A stretch of 64,000 nt of DNA. Source: Chloroflexota bacterium (GTDB taxonomy: Bacteria; Chloroflexota; Anaerolineae; B4-G1; SLSP01). The stretch is taken from the NCBI GenBank assembly GCA_019873645.1, contig JAIOAX010000003.1, forward strand, positions 1 to 64,000. The letters run 5' to 3'. Of the stretch, positions 35,692-45,035 are shown piece after piece. Within the stretch, counting starts at the first letter, position 1. Every line of letters starts with the position of its first letter. Made by a program: the position numbers and the translations under genes. Below the pieces are notes generated by a model, which worked only from the letters and a program-made list of their open reading frames with translations, searched no databases and had not been told where the DNA came from.

Positions 35692-38600
35692 TTATGCGCC
35701 TCGCAATCGCTGCAAAGAAGCCAGGAGTGCCACCATATACATCGCCCGCGCGCGTACCTGCTGACCTTCTTGATCGGGGAAACGCGCGGCGAGCGCGACG
35801 GCACGGTTGGCCCACGTCCGCGCCGTCTCATAGTCCTGACGCCGCCGATAAAGCCCGGCGCCGATCAGGTACAGCCGGGCGCCGCTCAACGTGGATTCAA
35901 CCTCCGGCAGAGACAAGCCACGTTCAACGACGGTCAAAGCACGCGCATATTCTCCTTGCGCTTCCAAAACAATGGCCTCATGGCAATCCAGGTCCGCCAT
36001 CTTGACGATGTCCTCAACGGCCGTTGACCCGGCCGGCAACATCGCCCGCGCCGCGGAGAGATGCGCCAACGCCTCTTCATAGGCTCCAAAGCTGGTCAAG
36101 GTATCGCCCAGGAGATGATGCGCCTCGAAACGCGCCTGTGGCACGGCAAGGCCACCGGCATCGGCGGCTTCCAACACGCGCTCAAGGGCCTGTCGTGCCT
36201 GTTCCGCCAAATATGAACGGACGGCCTGGCGTCCCAGTTCCAGATTAGCTTCCACAGCCCGCTCCCACAGGCGCGCCTCAAAAGCGTGATAAGCCAGAAG
36301 GGTGAGCCAGTTTGGCGCAGCCCGCTCGCGGTAAGCGTCCAGATACTCGGTCAAACGTTGATGAATCAAACGCTGCACCCGCTGCGGTAATCCGCGATAG
36401 GCGACTTCGCGCACCAGTGGCTGCCGAAAGGTCAGGATTTCGGAGGTTGTCGCCAGTGGCAGCAGGCCAAAGGGTGAAAGTTGCGGGATCCGCCGGCGCA
36501 CCACCGCGTCGCTTTCTTCGCCATAGGCAGCGACTAAGGTAGATACCGTCATTTCGTCGCCGACCACCGCCGCAGCACGTAGCAGGTGACGGTCCGGCGG
36601 AGACAATTGATCAATACGGCTTTGAATCAGGCCGTAGACCATATCGGGCAGCGGGAAATCCTCCAGGGAGCCGGTCAATTCCCAGGCATGATTGTGCCGG
36701 CGCAAGACGCCGGAGTTCATTAATGCATGCACGGCTTCTGTGGCAAACAAAGGCAGACCACCGCTGCGCTCCGCCACCCACTGAATGACTTCCGCCGGCA
36801 AAGGCATATCCTCGAAGAGACGTTGCACCAGGGCTTGCATAGCCTGGCGGCTCAACGCTCCGAGAGGTAAATCCCTGAGCCACTCACCGGGCGGCCAACG
36901 CCGCAACACAACCGGCTCATCTCGATATATTGCCACGATCATCAACGGCGCTTCCAACGGCGTCTGCACCAGCACATCCAACAGTTCCAATGAGGCCGGC
37001 GACATCCAATGGACGTTGTCAAGAATCAGCACACGCGGTTGTTCATGCGCGGCACGCAACCACACTTCCAACAGGATGGATTGACGTTGCATATCACGCA
37101 TGGTCGGCGCCAGGCCCAGCACATCCGCTGAAGGTTCCACCGTCAACCCTATCAGCGGTGCGATCAGCGCGGCCCAGGTATCTACGCCGTAATGCGCCAG
37201 CGCCGTGAGCAATTTTTCCCGGCGCGCCTCCGGCGGCACGGTTTCCAACCCAAACAACGACATCAATGCATCGTCCCATCCCGCAAAAGGCAAATGCCCG
37301 GCATACGAGGGTGTGACTCCTATATGGGTCGCGAAGCCCTTCCGCGCCGCAAAGCGGATCAGTTCCTGAACCAGGCGGCTTTTACCAACGCCGGCCCCGC
37401 CATGGAGCAACACGACACGCGATTCACCTGCCTGTACCTCTTCGAGAATACGGGAGAGTTGTGCCAGTTCCTCATCCCGTCCCACAAGGGTGATGTCCGC
37501 TGTCTGTACACTCCAGAAGACCTGTCGTAATCCACGTGCAATAAAGGGGGTCAAAGGTTCAGTCTTGCCTTTGAAATAGGTCGGCACGCCGAACTCACCG
37601 ACCACGCGGCGGGTGACGGCCGGATGATGTGAGGTGTTCGGCCCCAGCCAGATCTCGCCGGGGTGGCACCGGGACATCAGCCGGGCCGCCAGGTTCACTT
37701 CGTCGCCCATGACGGTGTACTCGCGCCGTTGTAGCGTCCCCACATCGCCGGCGAAGACATAGCCGGTGTTGACGCCCAGGCTGAGCGTCCCCTCAAATAT
37801 CTCCTGCAATTCCAGGGCCGCCAGTACGGCCCGCAGGGGATCGTCCTCATGGGCGCGCGGCGCGCCAAAAAGCGCCATGAGGTACGGGCCGGTCGGCGAG
37901 ACGGTGATCTTGTTCACGGTGCCGTCATAGCGGTGGATGACATCGCGAATCTGCATGAAAATGCGATTGGGTTCCTCGACGGCCACTTGCAATCGCCCTT
38001 CATCGCCCCAATAGGGCATGAGATCGGGCAAGTTGGCAATAGAAAGCATCAGCACCGTCACCCAACGCTGTTCGCTGCCGGTACGGATTCTATCCAACGC
38101 CGGTGCAGCGACCAGACGCTCCAGGAGGCGCGGCGCCAGGTAAGGGGTCAACGCATCCAGACGGGAGAGAAACCATAAAAGCAATTCGTCGTCCTGGAGC
38201 TGGGGAGGGCGGGGCAGCGTCATCACGCCATGCGCCGAGGGGGTTTGCTTCAACGCCAATACTTGAAACAGGTCTTCAGCGAGGGGCACACACTCCACCT
38301 GGCCCCGGCAAGCGCGCAGGGTGCGGATGTCGAGGACGGTTTCCGCCGGCGGCGCCGCCGACTGCGCGCGGCCCATCGCTATCAGCGGCGGTCCCAGGAG
38401 CAGCAATTCACGGCCTGCCTGATCGCCAAGTCCCAGGCCGAGCATTCGCCCACTGCCCAATCCTATAGCAACACGCAACGGGAAGTGTCCCAGTGAGGTT
38501 TCCACTTCACCCATCTGCGCCTTCATCGCCGCCTGCACTTCGAGCGCCGCCGCCACAGCCCGCAAGGCGTGTTGTTCCCCCTGGAAAAGGACCATCCCGG

Positions 38601-38979
38601 CATCGCCGCCGAACTTCTGCAGGTCGCCACCATACTGTGCGGTGATGCGGATCAGGATTTCCAGGAAGTGATTGACCAGCTCGGTCAGTTCTTCGGCGCC
38701 GGCATCTGAGCCGGCTTGCGAGAAACGTTCGGCCAGGGGGGTGAAGCCGTCAATGTCGGCGAACATGGCCGTGCCCTCCAGCGAAAGCCCCAGCGGGCCG
38801 GCCGTCGGCGATTCCAAGAGTGGAGCCGCAACAATCATGGGGATGTAAGCGGTCACCACTTCCAGGAGATCGCGAAAATAGAGCAACAGCGAGGGATGAT
38901 AGTACAGTAGACGGTTTAACCAGTGGGTGAGCGGGCCCTCTTGCTCGGCTTGCTTGAGAAAACCCGGCGCAAAATTCAT
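35692..38979 (-). CDS. Double class III cyclase-AAA ATPase-TPR protein (soluble adenylyl cyclase-like)
   Basis: 1095 residues. Cyclase domain 1 (about 65-235) keeps both metal Asp (Asp75 in FADIDGFT, Asp126 in GGDAGM). Domain 2 (about 300-470) lacks the first Asp (LMLSIANLPD) but keeps REYTVMGDEVNLAARL. So the two may build a single active site, as in animal transmembrane and soluble adenylyl cyclases. A Walker A GGAGVGKS and an AAA/STAND-type ATPase follow (about 510-800), then TPR-like helices. Cytoplasmic. Its stop abuts the PP2C start, and it heads the signalling operon. Possible product is cAMP; not proven. Confidence 0.88.
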   Translation of the reverse strand: MNFAPGFLKQAEQEGPLTHWLNRLLYYHPSLLLYFRDLLEVVTAYIPMIVAAPLLESPTAGPLGLSLEGTAMFADIDGFTPLAERFSQAGSDAGAEELTELVNHFLEILIRITAQYGGDLQKFGGDAGMVLFQGEQHALRAVAAALEVQAAMKAQMGEVETSLGHFPLRVAIGLGSGRMLGLGLGDQAGRELLLLGPPLIAMGRAQSAAPPAETVLDIRTLRACRGQVECVPLAEDLFQVLALKQTPSAHGVMTLPRPPQLQDDELLLWFLSRLDALTPYLAPRLLERLVAAPALDRIRTGSEQRWVTVLMLSIANLPDLMPYWGDEGRLQVAVEEPNRIFMQIRDVIHRYDGTVNKITVSPTGPYLMALFGAPRAHEDDPLRAVLAALELQEIFEGTLSLGVNTGYVFAGDVGTLQRREYTVMGDEVNLAARLMSRCHPGEIWLGPNTSHHPAVTRRVVGEFGVPTYFKGKTEPLTPFIARGLRQVFWSVQTADITLVGRDEELAQLSRILEEVQAGESRVVLLHGGAGVGKSRLVQELIRFAARKGFATHIGVTPSYAGHLPFAGWDDALMSLFGLETVPPEARREKLLTALAHYGVDTWAALIAPLIGLTVEPSADVLGLAPTMRDMQRQSILLEVWLRAAHEQPRVLILDNVHWMSPASLELLDVLVQTPLEAPLMIVAIYRDEPVVLRRWPPGEWLRDLPLGALSRQAMQALVQRLFEDMPLPAEVIQWVAERSGGLPLFATEAVHALMNSGVLRRHNHAWELTGSLEDFPLPDMVYGLIQSRIDQLSPPDRHLLRAAAVVGDEMTVSTLVAAYGEESDAVVRRRIPQLSPFGLLPLATTSEILTFRQPLVREVAYRGLPQRVQRLIHQRLTEYLDAYRERAAPNWLTLLAYHAFEARLWERAVEANLELGRQAVRSYLAEQARQALERVLEAADAGGLAVPQARFEAHHLLGDTLTSFGAYEEALAHLSAARAMLPAGSTAVEDIVKMADLDCHEAIVLEAQGEYARALTVVERGLSLPEVESTLSGARLYLIGAGLYRRRQDYETARTWANRAVALAARFPDQEGQQVRARAMYMVALLASLQRLRGA

Positions 38980-39012
38980 GGCGCTTCCCGGAAAGGCATT
39001 TGAACGTTGGCG

Positions 39013-39603
39013 CTATGGACGTGTGCAGGTGCCCATCAGTTCTGTTTCTGCCAGGATGTGATCTTGCATTGCGGCCAGCAGGCGGCGTTGCGTCGCATCA
39101 TCCTTCTTTATGCTGAGGACGGTATCGAGTGCATACAATTTAAAGAAATAGCGGTGTGTACCACTTGGCGGGCAGGGGCCACCATAGGTGAAGCGTCCCC
39201 AACTGTTCTTGCCGTGGACCCCGCCAGACAAGCCGGTATCATCCACAACCCCTTCCGGTAGACTGCGCACCTCGGCGGGGATGTTGTAGGCCACCCAATG
39301 CACCCAGGTTCCGGCCGGCGCGTCGGGGTCGCTGACGATGAGGGCGAAGCTCTGCGTTCCGGCCGGCGGCTCGGTCCACGACAGTGGCGGCGATTTGTCG
39401 GCGCCGTCGCAGGTGTACGCAGCCGGGATCGCCGCGCCGCGCGCAAAAACCGAACTGGATAATACAAAGGCGTCCGCCGCTGCCGTCGCCACAGGCGCAG
39501 CCGTCGCCGACGGCGGCAACGGCGACGGCGTTACTCTCTGACAGCTTAACAGACACGCCACCCCTACACACCCCGCCAAGACAGCGAGCGCGCGCCTCTT
39601 CAT
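39013..39603 (-). CDS. PEBP/YbhB family lipoprotein (Raf kinase inhibitor-like)
   Basis: 196 residues. Lipoprotein signal with lipobox LLSC (Cys21), short linker, then a full PEBP fold: PPLSWTEPPAGTQSFALIVSDPDAP, WVHWVAYNIP, YGGPCPPSGTHRYFFKLYAL. The family binds phospholipid head groups or anions in a small pocket; the bacterial role is unknown. A purine-rich heptamer array lies just upstream and provides AAAGGGG as ribosome-binding site. It is last in an operon with two cyclophilin-domain proteins. Confidence 0.92.
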   Translation of the reverse strand: MKRRALAVLAGCVGVACLLSCQRVTPSPLPPSATAAPVATAAADAFVLSSSVFARGAAIPAAYTCDGADKSPPLSWTEPPAGTQSFALIVSDPDAPAGTWVHWVAYNIPAEVRSLPEGVVDDTGLSGGVHGKNSWGRFTYGGPCPPSGTHRYFFKLYALDTVLSIKKDDATQRRLLAAMQDHILAETELMGTCTRP

Positions 39604-39658
39604 ACCCCTTTCCCCTTTCCCCTTTCCCCTTTACTCTTTACTTTTTACCCTTTACTTC
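39604..39658. repeat. Heptamer array (CCCTTTC/CCCTTTA) supplying a ribosome-binding site
   Basis: Period-7 units; the minus strand reads repeated AAAGGGG/AAAGGGT directly before the PEBP ATG at 39603, so the array itself provides the Shine-Dalgarno sequence. Confidence 0.8.
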
Positions 39659-41031
39659 TCTTCGATGCGAATCGTCTGGATGAGATCGCCGGGTGCCGTG
39701 GCCGTTTGGGGATCGCGGGGACTGATCGAGAGCAGGACATCAAGGCCCGCGACTACCTTGCCGAAAACCGTATGGCGGCCATCCAGCCAGGGCGTCTCGA
39801 CAAAGGTGATAAAGAACTGGCTGCCGTTGGTGTTCGGCCCGGCGTTCGCCATCGAGAGCACGCCGGGGCCATCGTGTTTCAACGTGGGATTGAATTCGTC
39901 CTCAAAGCGATAGCCCGGCCCGCCGCGCCCGGTGCCGGTCGGATCGCCGCCCTGGGCCATAAAGTCCGGGATGACGCGGTGAAAGGTAGTATTGTCGTAG
40001 AAGCCCTCGCGCGCCAGGAACACAAAGTTGTTCACCGTTTTGGGGGCCTTGTCGGCGAACAACTGTATCACAATCTCGCCCTTCTCGGTCACAATCGTCG
40101 CGGTATAGGTTTTGGCGGGATCAATGATCATTGCCGGCGGTGCGGCATACATTCCATTACGGTCGGCCGGATTTTTAGGCATAGGTATCGCTCCTTGTTG
40201 TGTCGTTTGAGTCATTTGAGTCGTTTGTCCGCTCTGCAAAGCCGCTTCGATGAGCCGGCGGACTTCGGCAGGATTATCGCCCAGAACTTTCTGGCCGTTG
40301 ACGAAAAAGGTCGGGGTTGCAGTGACACCACGCTGATAGGCGGCTTGAGAGGCCTCGATAACGGCTTTGGCATAACGGTTCTCGGTGCGACAGGCCTTGA
40401 ACTGTTCGATATTCACGTTCACGGTTTTGGCAGCCGCATCGAGATCAAAAACGTTATTATTGAGCGCTGCAAAGACGGCATGTTCGTAGGCGAAATATTT
40501 CCCCTGTTCGGCGGCACACATCGCCGCGCCGAGGTACTGCTGGGACTCGGCGCGGTTGAAGGCCATGAAATGCCCCACATAGCGCACTTTGCCGGTCGCC
40601 ACGTAATCTTTGAGAATGCCTTCAAGGCTTTGGGTGTTGAAATTGCGGCAATGTCCACACAGGATTTCGCTGAATTCCATGACCGTGACCGGGGCATCTT
40701 CCGGCCCCAAAGCCGGCAGCCAGCGCGTTCCGGTCGGGCCGCCGGGATAGCGAACCTGGGTAGCGCCGTCATTATAAGGCGTCCCGGCCAAATCCATGAA
40801 CGATTCCTGGATGGTTTGGGATGCTGTAGAGGAGGCCGACGTGGGCGCAGGCGCGGATGTGAAAGTAGGCGCGGGTGTCGCGGACGGTTTAGGGGTCGCC
40901 GGGACGGCTGTGGCAACCACGACGACGCCGGGTTGCACTCCAGGGGTAGGTGTAGGTGTCCCGCACCCTGAAACCAGAACGAGGGTCGTTAAGAGCAAAA
41001 GGGAGGTTCTCAACGCGCGCACAACCGACAT
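39652..41031 (-). CDS. Lipoprotein fusing a DsbA-like thioredoxin domain to a cyclophilin
   Basis: 459 residues. Lipobox LVSGC (Cys23), Thr/Pro linker to ~70, a thioredoxin-fold DsbA-like domain (about 105-275) with active site CGHC (125-128) and cis-Pro in [11 protein letters not shown], a Thr/Gln linker, then a cyclophilin PPIase domain (about 310-459; [34 protein letters not shown]). One chain could thus form disulfides and isomerise prolines in secreted proteins. The linker TTQMTQTTQ is encoded by a 9-base tandem repeat (40196-40235). The cyclophilin half is a close paralogue of the upstream gene. Only one base separates the two genes. Confidence 0.92.
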   Translation of the reverse strand: MSVVRALRTSLLLLTTLVLVSGCGTPTPTPGVQPGVVVVATAVPATPKPSATPAPTFTSAPAPTSASSTASQTIQESFMDLAGTPYNDGATQVRYPGGPTGTRWLPALGPEDAPVTVMEFSEILCGHCRNFNTQSLEGILKDYVATGKVRYVGHFMAFNRAESQQYLGAAMCAAEQGKYFAYEHAVFAALNNNVFDLDAAAKTVNVNIEQFKACRTENRYAKAVIEASQAAYQRGVTATPTFFVNGQKVLGDNPAEVRRLIEAALQSGQTTQMTQTTQQGAIPMPKNPADRNGMYAAPPAMIIDPAKTYTATIVTEKGEIVIQLFADKAPKTVNNFVFLAREGFYDNTTFHRVIPDFMAQGGDPTGTGRGGPGYRFEDEFNPTLKHDGPGVLSMANAGPNTNGSQFFITFVETPWLDGRHTVFGKVVAGLDVLLSISPRDPQTATAPGDLIQTIRIEEK

Positions 41032-41032
41032 C

Positions 41033-41818
41033 TTATTTCTCCGTGATGCGGATGGTCTTGATCAGATCGCCGGGCGTCGTCGCCGTGTCCGGGTCGCGCG
41101 GGCGGATGGCAAACAACACGTCCATGCCCTCGATCACTTTGCCGAAGACGGTGTGCTTGCCATCTAACCAGGGCGTGGCCGCAAAGGTGATGAAGAACTG
41201 ACTGCCGTTTGTGTTGGCGCCGGCATTCGCCATCGAGAGCACGCCGGGGCCGTCGTGTTTGAGGGTGTCGTCGAATTCATCGGCGAAACTGTAGCCCGGT
41301 CCACCCATGCCGGTGCCGGTGGGATCGCCGGCCTGCGCCATAAAGCCCTCAATCACCCGATGGAAGGTCGTGTTATCGTAGAAGCCCTCACGCGCCAGAA
41401 ACACGAAGTTGTTCACGGTGTTGGGGACTTTAGAGGCATATAGCTCCGCCACGATATTGCCCTTCTCGGTTTCGATGGTGGCGATGTACGTTTTGGCCGG
41501 ATCAATGGTCATGGGTGGGGGTGTGGTGTACATCCCATTCCGCGCTACCGGATCTTGGGGCATATTTGGATTCTTCGCTCCGGTATCCGTAGCCCCCTTT
41601 TTAGGATTGAGCAGGAGCATCAAACCGCCAACCAGCAACAAGACAACGAGTGCAATACCGCCGATCCACAGCCAGCGTTGTGATTTGTCCAGTTTTGCCA
41701 GCACACCCTTCTTCGCTGTGAACGAAACCGCTTTCCCGGACGTCGCGGCTTTGCCAAATGGAGCAATATTGCGAGTTGTTTTTTTGGATTTGGACGATGA
41801 ACGTTTGGACTTGGACAT
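41033..41818 (-). CDS. Membrane-anchored cyclophilin peptidyl-prolyl isomerase
   Basis: 261 residues from the start behind GGGAGGAAAT. A basic Ser/Lys-rich N-terminus is followed by a membrane helix (about 49-71), a short linker, and a cyclophilin domain (about 105-261) with [23 protein letters not shown] and [11 protein letters not shown]. Catalyses cis-trans isomerisation of proline bonds, probably on the outer side. First gene of the folding operon. The domain is nearly the same as that in the downstream fusion, so a tandem duplication is likely. Confidence 0.94.
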   Translation of the reverse strand: MSKSKRSSSKSKKTTRNIAPFGKAATSGKAVSFTAKKGVLAKLDKSQRWLWIGGIALVVLLLVGGLMLLLNPKKGATDTGAKNPNMPQDPVARNGMYTTPPPMTIDPAKTYIATIETEKGNIVAELYASKVPNTVNNFVFLAREGFYDNTTFHRVIEGFMAQAGDPTGTGMGGPGYSFADEFDDTLKHDGPGVLSMANAGANTNGSQFFITFAATPWLDGKHTVFGKVIEGMDVLFAIRPRDPDTATTPGDLIKTIRITEK

Positions 41819-41877
41819 ATTTCCTCCCATGCAGATTTACTTAAATTCTATCCCAATTCGGCGGAAATACCAGAAGG

Positions 41878-42666
41878 CTATTGGGAATCGTTGGAACGTT
41901 GGCAGGTTAGAACGTCAGAGGAATGTTCTACAAAATACAATGGATTGCGGCGCAGGGTAACCAGCGCTGCTTCCCACATCGCCGGAACGTCAATCAGGTA
42001 AACAGCGGCGGCGAGGACGCGCCCGCGATGCAGCGCCGGCTCATCAAGTACCTCAGCCAGGCGGTCGTAGCGTTGTTCATAACCGAGGAAGTTGTGCGTG
42101 CGGTAAGTTTTCTGCCAGCAGCGACCGTCGGCGTCAACCAACGTGTAGCTCAACGGCGCACCAAACAAATAGGGTGGTTCAACCAGTTCCTCAATCGCGT
42201 GGAATGAGGTATTGGGATGCAGACCGCAGCCGAGCATCAACAGTTGCCCGCCCACATCGCGCAATTTGCGAAAGGGTGAGTGTGGGCCACAAGGGGTATC
42301 GTCCAGCGGATGCTCATCCAGCAGTTCCGCCGTCCGTGGGCCGACGGCGCAGATGGAATGGGTGGGATGCACGCTGCGGCGCGTCCCCGGTCGCGTGCGG
42401 AAATATTCTGGAATCGCGCCGACATTGGACGGTGTACAGCGCACGTCGAAGATGGGATTTTCCGGTGTCACGTGCTCATAAGTCAGTGCCGGCATCAAAA
42501 GCGTACCTTCCGGGCCAAGCGCAGCCAGTAGCGCCTGGATCACGGTTTCAGGCCCGCCTTCGACGTGACCAAGCGCACGCAGCGAGCTGTGGACGAGCAG
42601 CACGCCGCCTTCGCGCACACCAAGTATGTGCAAATCGCAAGTCATACGGAAGACTGTATCATTCAT
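41878..42666 (-). CDS. AAC(3)-family N-acetyltransferase-like protein
   Basis: 262 residues. Matches the aminoglycoside 3-N-acetyltransferase/YokD fold: LLVHSSLRALGHVEGGPETVIQALL, GTLLMPALTYEH, RSVHPTHSICAVGPRTAELL with the family His, and FRKLRDVGGQLLMLGCG. These enzymes move acetyl from acetyl-CoA to an amine. Many members are not resistance genes, and nothing here shows a drug substrate. The start used follows GGAG; an upstream ATG at 42702 has no such site. The last residues and stop are encoded by an AACGTT array. Confidence 0.85.
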   Translation of the reverse strand: MNDTVFRMTCDLHILGVREGGVLLVHSSLRALGHVEGGPETVIQALLAALGPEGTLLMPALTYEHVTPENPIFDVRCTPSNVGAIPEYFRTRPGTRRSVHPTHSICAVGPRTAELLDEHPLDDTPCGPHSPFRKLRDVGGQLLMLGCGLHPNTSFHAIEELVEPPYLFGAPLSYTLVDADGRCWQKTYRTHNFLGYEQRYDRLAEVLDEPALHRGRVLAAAVYLIDVPAMWEAALVTLRRNPLYFVEHSSDVLTCQRSNDSQ

Positions 42667-42773
42667 TGTATCTCCAGAGTGCCAAATTATAAGCCGGCAC
42701 AAGCAGTAGTAAAATGACGAGCGTGCGATAAATCACAGTCCACCGCTGAGCACAAGTCCCATTCGTTTATTCG

Positions 42774-43970
42774 TTAGCCATTCGTGGTCAGCATGGCCTC
42801 AAACTCGCGCCAGCACCGGTAAAGCGCGCGCGGCACGTGGAAACACCCCTTCCACTTGCCGCCTTTGAGCGGCAGCAGCACCTCACCGCGCCGGTTGAGG
42901 TAGCCGTACCACTCACCGTATTCGGGATCGGGGAAATGCGCCCAGGCGTAGGCGTGAACTTTCGCGTACCACGCCCATACGTCGGCGCGACGGGTCTCCG
43001 TGTAGGCCATCGCCAGCGCGACGAGCGCCTCCAGATGCACCCACCACAACTTCTGATCCCACTCCAACTGCTGCGGCGGATGTCCATGCGCGTCCAGAAA
43101 ATAGAAAATCCCGCCGTATTCCTTATCCCACCCAAACTCCAGAATCCGCAATATCGTCTCCACCGCCCGCTCAATCAGTGTTTCCGCCCCCCGTCTACCG
43201 TCTACCGTCTGCCGTCTACCAATCTCAATGATAAACCACATCGCCTCCAACCCGTGCCCTGGATTGAGCAGCCGGCCCTCAAAACTGTCTACGTGGCGGC
43301 CGTCAGGCGCGACGTTTTCAAAGATCAGGCCGGTTTCGGCGTCGAGGAACACGTCCATGACTTCGTGGACGCACATCTCTATCGTGCGCGCCACCTCATC
43401 GGGCGGAAGCAGCGGTTCCAGTTCGAGGGTGAGATTGCACAGGATCATCGGCAGCGCGAAGCCTTTGAGCGGACGCGCGCCGGGGACAAGTTTGTTGTAT
43501 GGGCCTTTGGGGTTGTCGCGGCGGCGCAGGATGTTATGATACGTGCGCAGCGCGAGAGCGGCGTCGGCCTGATCGCCGGTCGCCAGAGCCAGTTGCCCAA
43601 ACGCCATCGCCGCGAAGCAGTCTGAGAAGATGTTGTACGGCTGCACCAGGGGATTGCCGGCGCGGTCGAGGGCGAAGTACCAGTTTCCGGCGGCGTCCAT
43701 GCCGTGCGCACGCAAGAAGTTCGCACCGTGTCGCGCGATCTCCAACCAGGCAGGCTGCCTTTCCAGGCGGTTGTAAAGCATCGCAAACGTCCATACCTGC
43801 CGCGCCTGGAGCCAAACGAATTTGTCGGTGTCGAAGACACGGCCATCCCGTTCCAGGCAGGTGAAATAACCGCCGCACTCGCGGTCGAGTGAGTATCGCT
43901 CCCAAAACGGGATCACGTCATCCAACAAAGCCGCGCGATATTCCTCTGCATAAACGTTACATTGATCCAC
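42774..43970 (-). CDS. N-acylglucosamine 2-epimerase family protein
   Basis: 398 residues. (alpha/alpha)6-barrel AGE family: [71 protein letters not shown] with the His residues expected in the active site. Interconverts N-acyl-mannosamine and glucosamine or related sugars. The most likely start is a GTG six bases after GAGGTGG; the longest frame starts nine bases earlier. A short CCGTCTA heptamer array (43186-43220) is inserted in frame and encodes RRQTVDGRR. Operon with DUF4434 and nucleoside hydrolase genes. Confidence 0.9.
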   Translation of the reverse strand: MDQCNVYAEEYRAALLDDVIPFWERYSLDRECGGYFTCLERDGRVFDTDKFVWLQARQVWTFAMLYNRLERQPAWLEIARHGANFLRAHGMDAAGNWYFALDRAGNPLVQPYNIFSDCFAAMAFGQLALATGDQADAALALRTYHNILRRRDNPKGPYNKLVPGARPLKGFALPMILCNLTLELEPLLPPDEVARTIEMCVHEVMDVFLDAETGLIFENVAPDGRHVDSFEGRLLNPGHGLEAMWFIIEIGRRQTVDGRRGAETLIERAVETILRILEFGWDKEYGGIFYFLDAHGHPPQQLEWDQKLWWVHLEALVALAMAYTETRRADVWAWYAKVHAYAWAHFPDPEYGEWYGYLNRRGEVLLPLKGGKWKGCFHVPRALYRCWREFEAMLTTNG

Positions 43971-43994
43971 GGGTACCACCTCAGATGCACAGAT

Positions 43995-44942
43995 TCATGA
44001 TTCATGATTTGACGCTTCTATCCCAAAATACTCGCAATACCGCCGGTACAGATGCCCGGCCTGTAAATAGCACGAGTTGGGACTCATGAAGTGGCTAAAC
44101 TCAAACGTGATTGCTTTCTCCACACCCGCCTGCGCGGCGGCTTGCAGCTTGAGCAACAACTTCTCCCACTTGAGCGGCAGGAATTTAATCGGCATGTCGC
44201 GGTCAAAGGTCTCGCTATTGGTCCAGCAGCGTAAGCCGTGACGGTCGGCCAGCTCCTTGTTGATCGCCAGATAAGTTGGCAGCTCGTGGAAGTCCACGTG
44301 GCCGTCCTGGAACGCGACGATGTCCACCGCGCCGCTGATGCCGGCCATAATCTCGCCCCACTCACGCGCGTGCTCTTCCGGCGTGATGCCCTGTGCCTTC
44401 GTCGTCTCCGCCTCGAACGACCAGACCGCCTTGATGCCGTCCATCCACGGCGAGATGAGCACCGGCAGATCGGCCAGGGATTTACAGTGCCGGCCCATCT
44501 CCGCGTAGATTTCGATGATGCCTTTGACGCGGCGGCTCACTTCTTGCGTGAGATACCAGCCCTTGAAGGCCGGCTTGTGCCCGTAGCGCGCCCAGACTTC
44601 ATCTACCACGGCTTTGTTGAGATCAACCTCTTTGCGGTAATCGCCCTGATGCCAGTAGCGCCCGGAGTCATACGTGCCGAAGTAAAAGGCCATGCCGTGT
44701 TCTTCCGCCAGATCGAGGAACATCTCCACCAGATCCACCGGCGGGATGAAGCAGCCTTCACGCGTGTGAAGCACGTCCGAGGGATAAGTCATCCAGTGTT
44801 TATGCCCGCAGCGGATCAGGATGACCGTATCCATGCCAATCGCGCGCATCGCGGCGAAGTCGCGCGCCCACTCCGCCCGCCCCCAGTTCTGGTGCGGGAT
44901 GTCGTGGCTGATTTCATCAAGGAAAGTGCCCGTAAGTCGCAT
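43995..44942 (-). CDS. DUF4434 (glycoside hydrolase-like barrel) protein
   Basis: 315 residues. TIM-barrel-like protein with GTFLDEISHDIPHQNWG, FAAMRAIGMDTVILIRCG, GTYDSGRYWH and GWYLTQEVSRR motifs of DUF4434, a family related to glycoside hydrolases. No signal peptide, so cytoplasmic. The start chosen follows AAAGGATA; the longer frame to 45005 reads a heptamer array. The final codons (SNHES) and the TGA are also array-encoded (43982-44000). Function inferred as glycan processing. Confidence 0.82.
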   Translation of the reverse strand: MRLTGTFLDEISHDIPHQNWGRAEWARDFAAMRAIGMDTVILIRCGHKHWMTYPSDVLHTREGCFIPPVDLVEMFLDLAEEHGMAFYFGTYDSGRYWHQGDYRKEVDLNKAVVDEVWARYGHKPAFKGWYLTQEVSRRVKGIIEIYAEMGRHCKSLADLPVLISPWMDGIKAVWSFEAETTKAQGITPEEHAREWGEIMAGISGAVDIVAFQDGHVDFHELPTYLAINKELADRHGLRCWTNSETFDRDMPIKFLPLKWEKLLLKLQAAAQAGVEKAITFEFSHFMSPNSCYLQAGHLYRRYCEYFGIEASNHES

Positions 44943-44954
44943 TGTCAGTATCCT

Positions 44955-45035
44955 TTCAGGGAAGAGTAATTGAGTAACGAGTAAAAAGTAACGAGTGCAA
45001 ACCACAATTTACTCATTACTCATTTCTCATTTCCA
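44955..45035. repeat. Heptamer arrays (GAGTAAC and ACTCATT types)
   Basis: Two abutting arrays. The right one encodes the last residues of the nucleoside hydrolase (LEMRNE) and its stop at 45016-45018. Confidence 0.85.

Noticed and set aside
41878..42666. Calling the AAC(3)-like gene an antibiotic resistance gene
   Set aside because: Many members of this family act on other amines, and the context is sugar metabolism, with no mobile element or resistance genes nearby.
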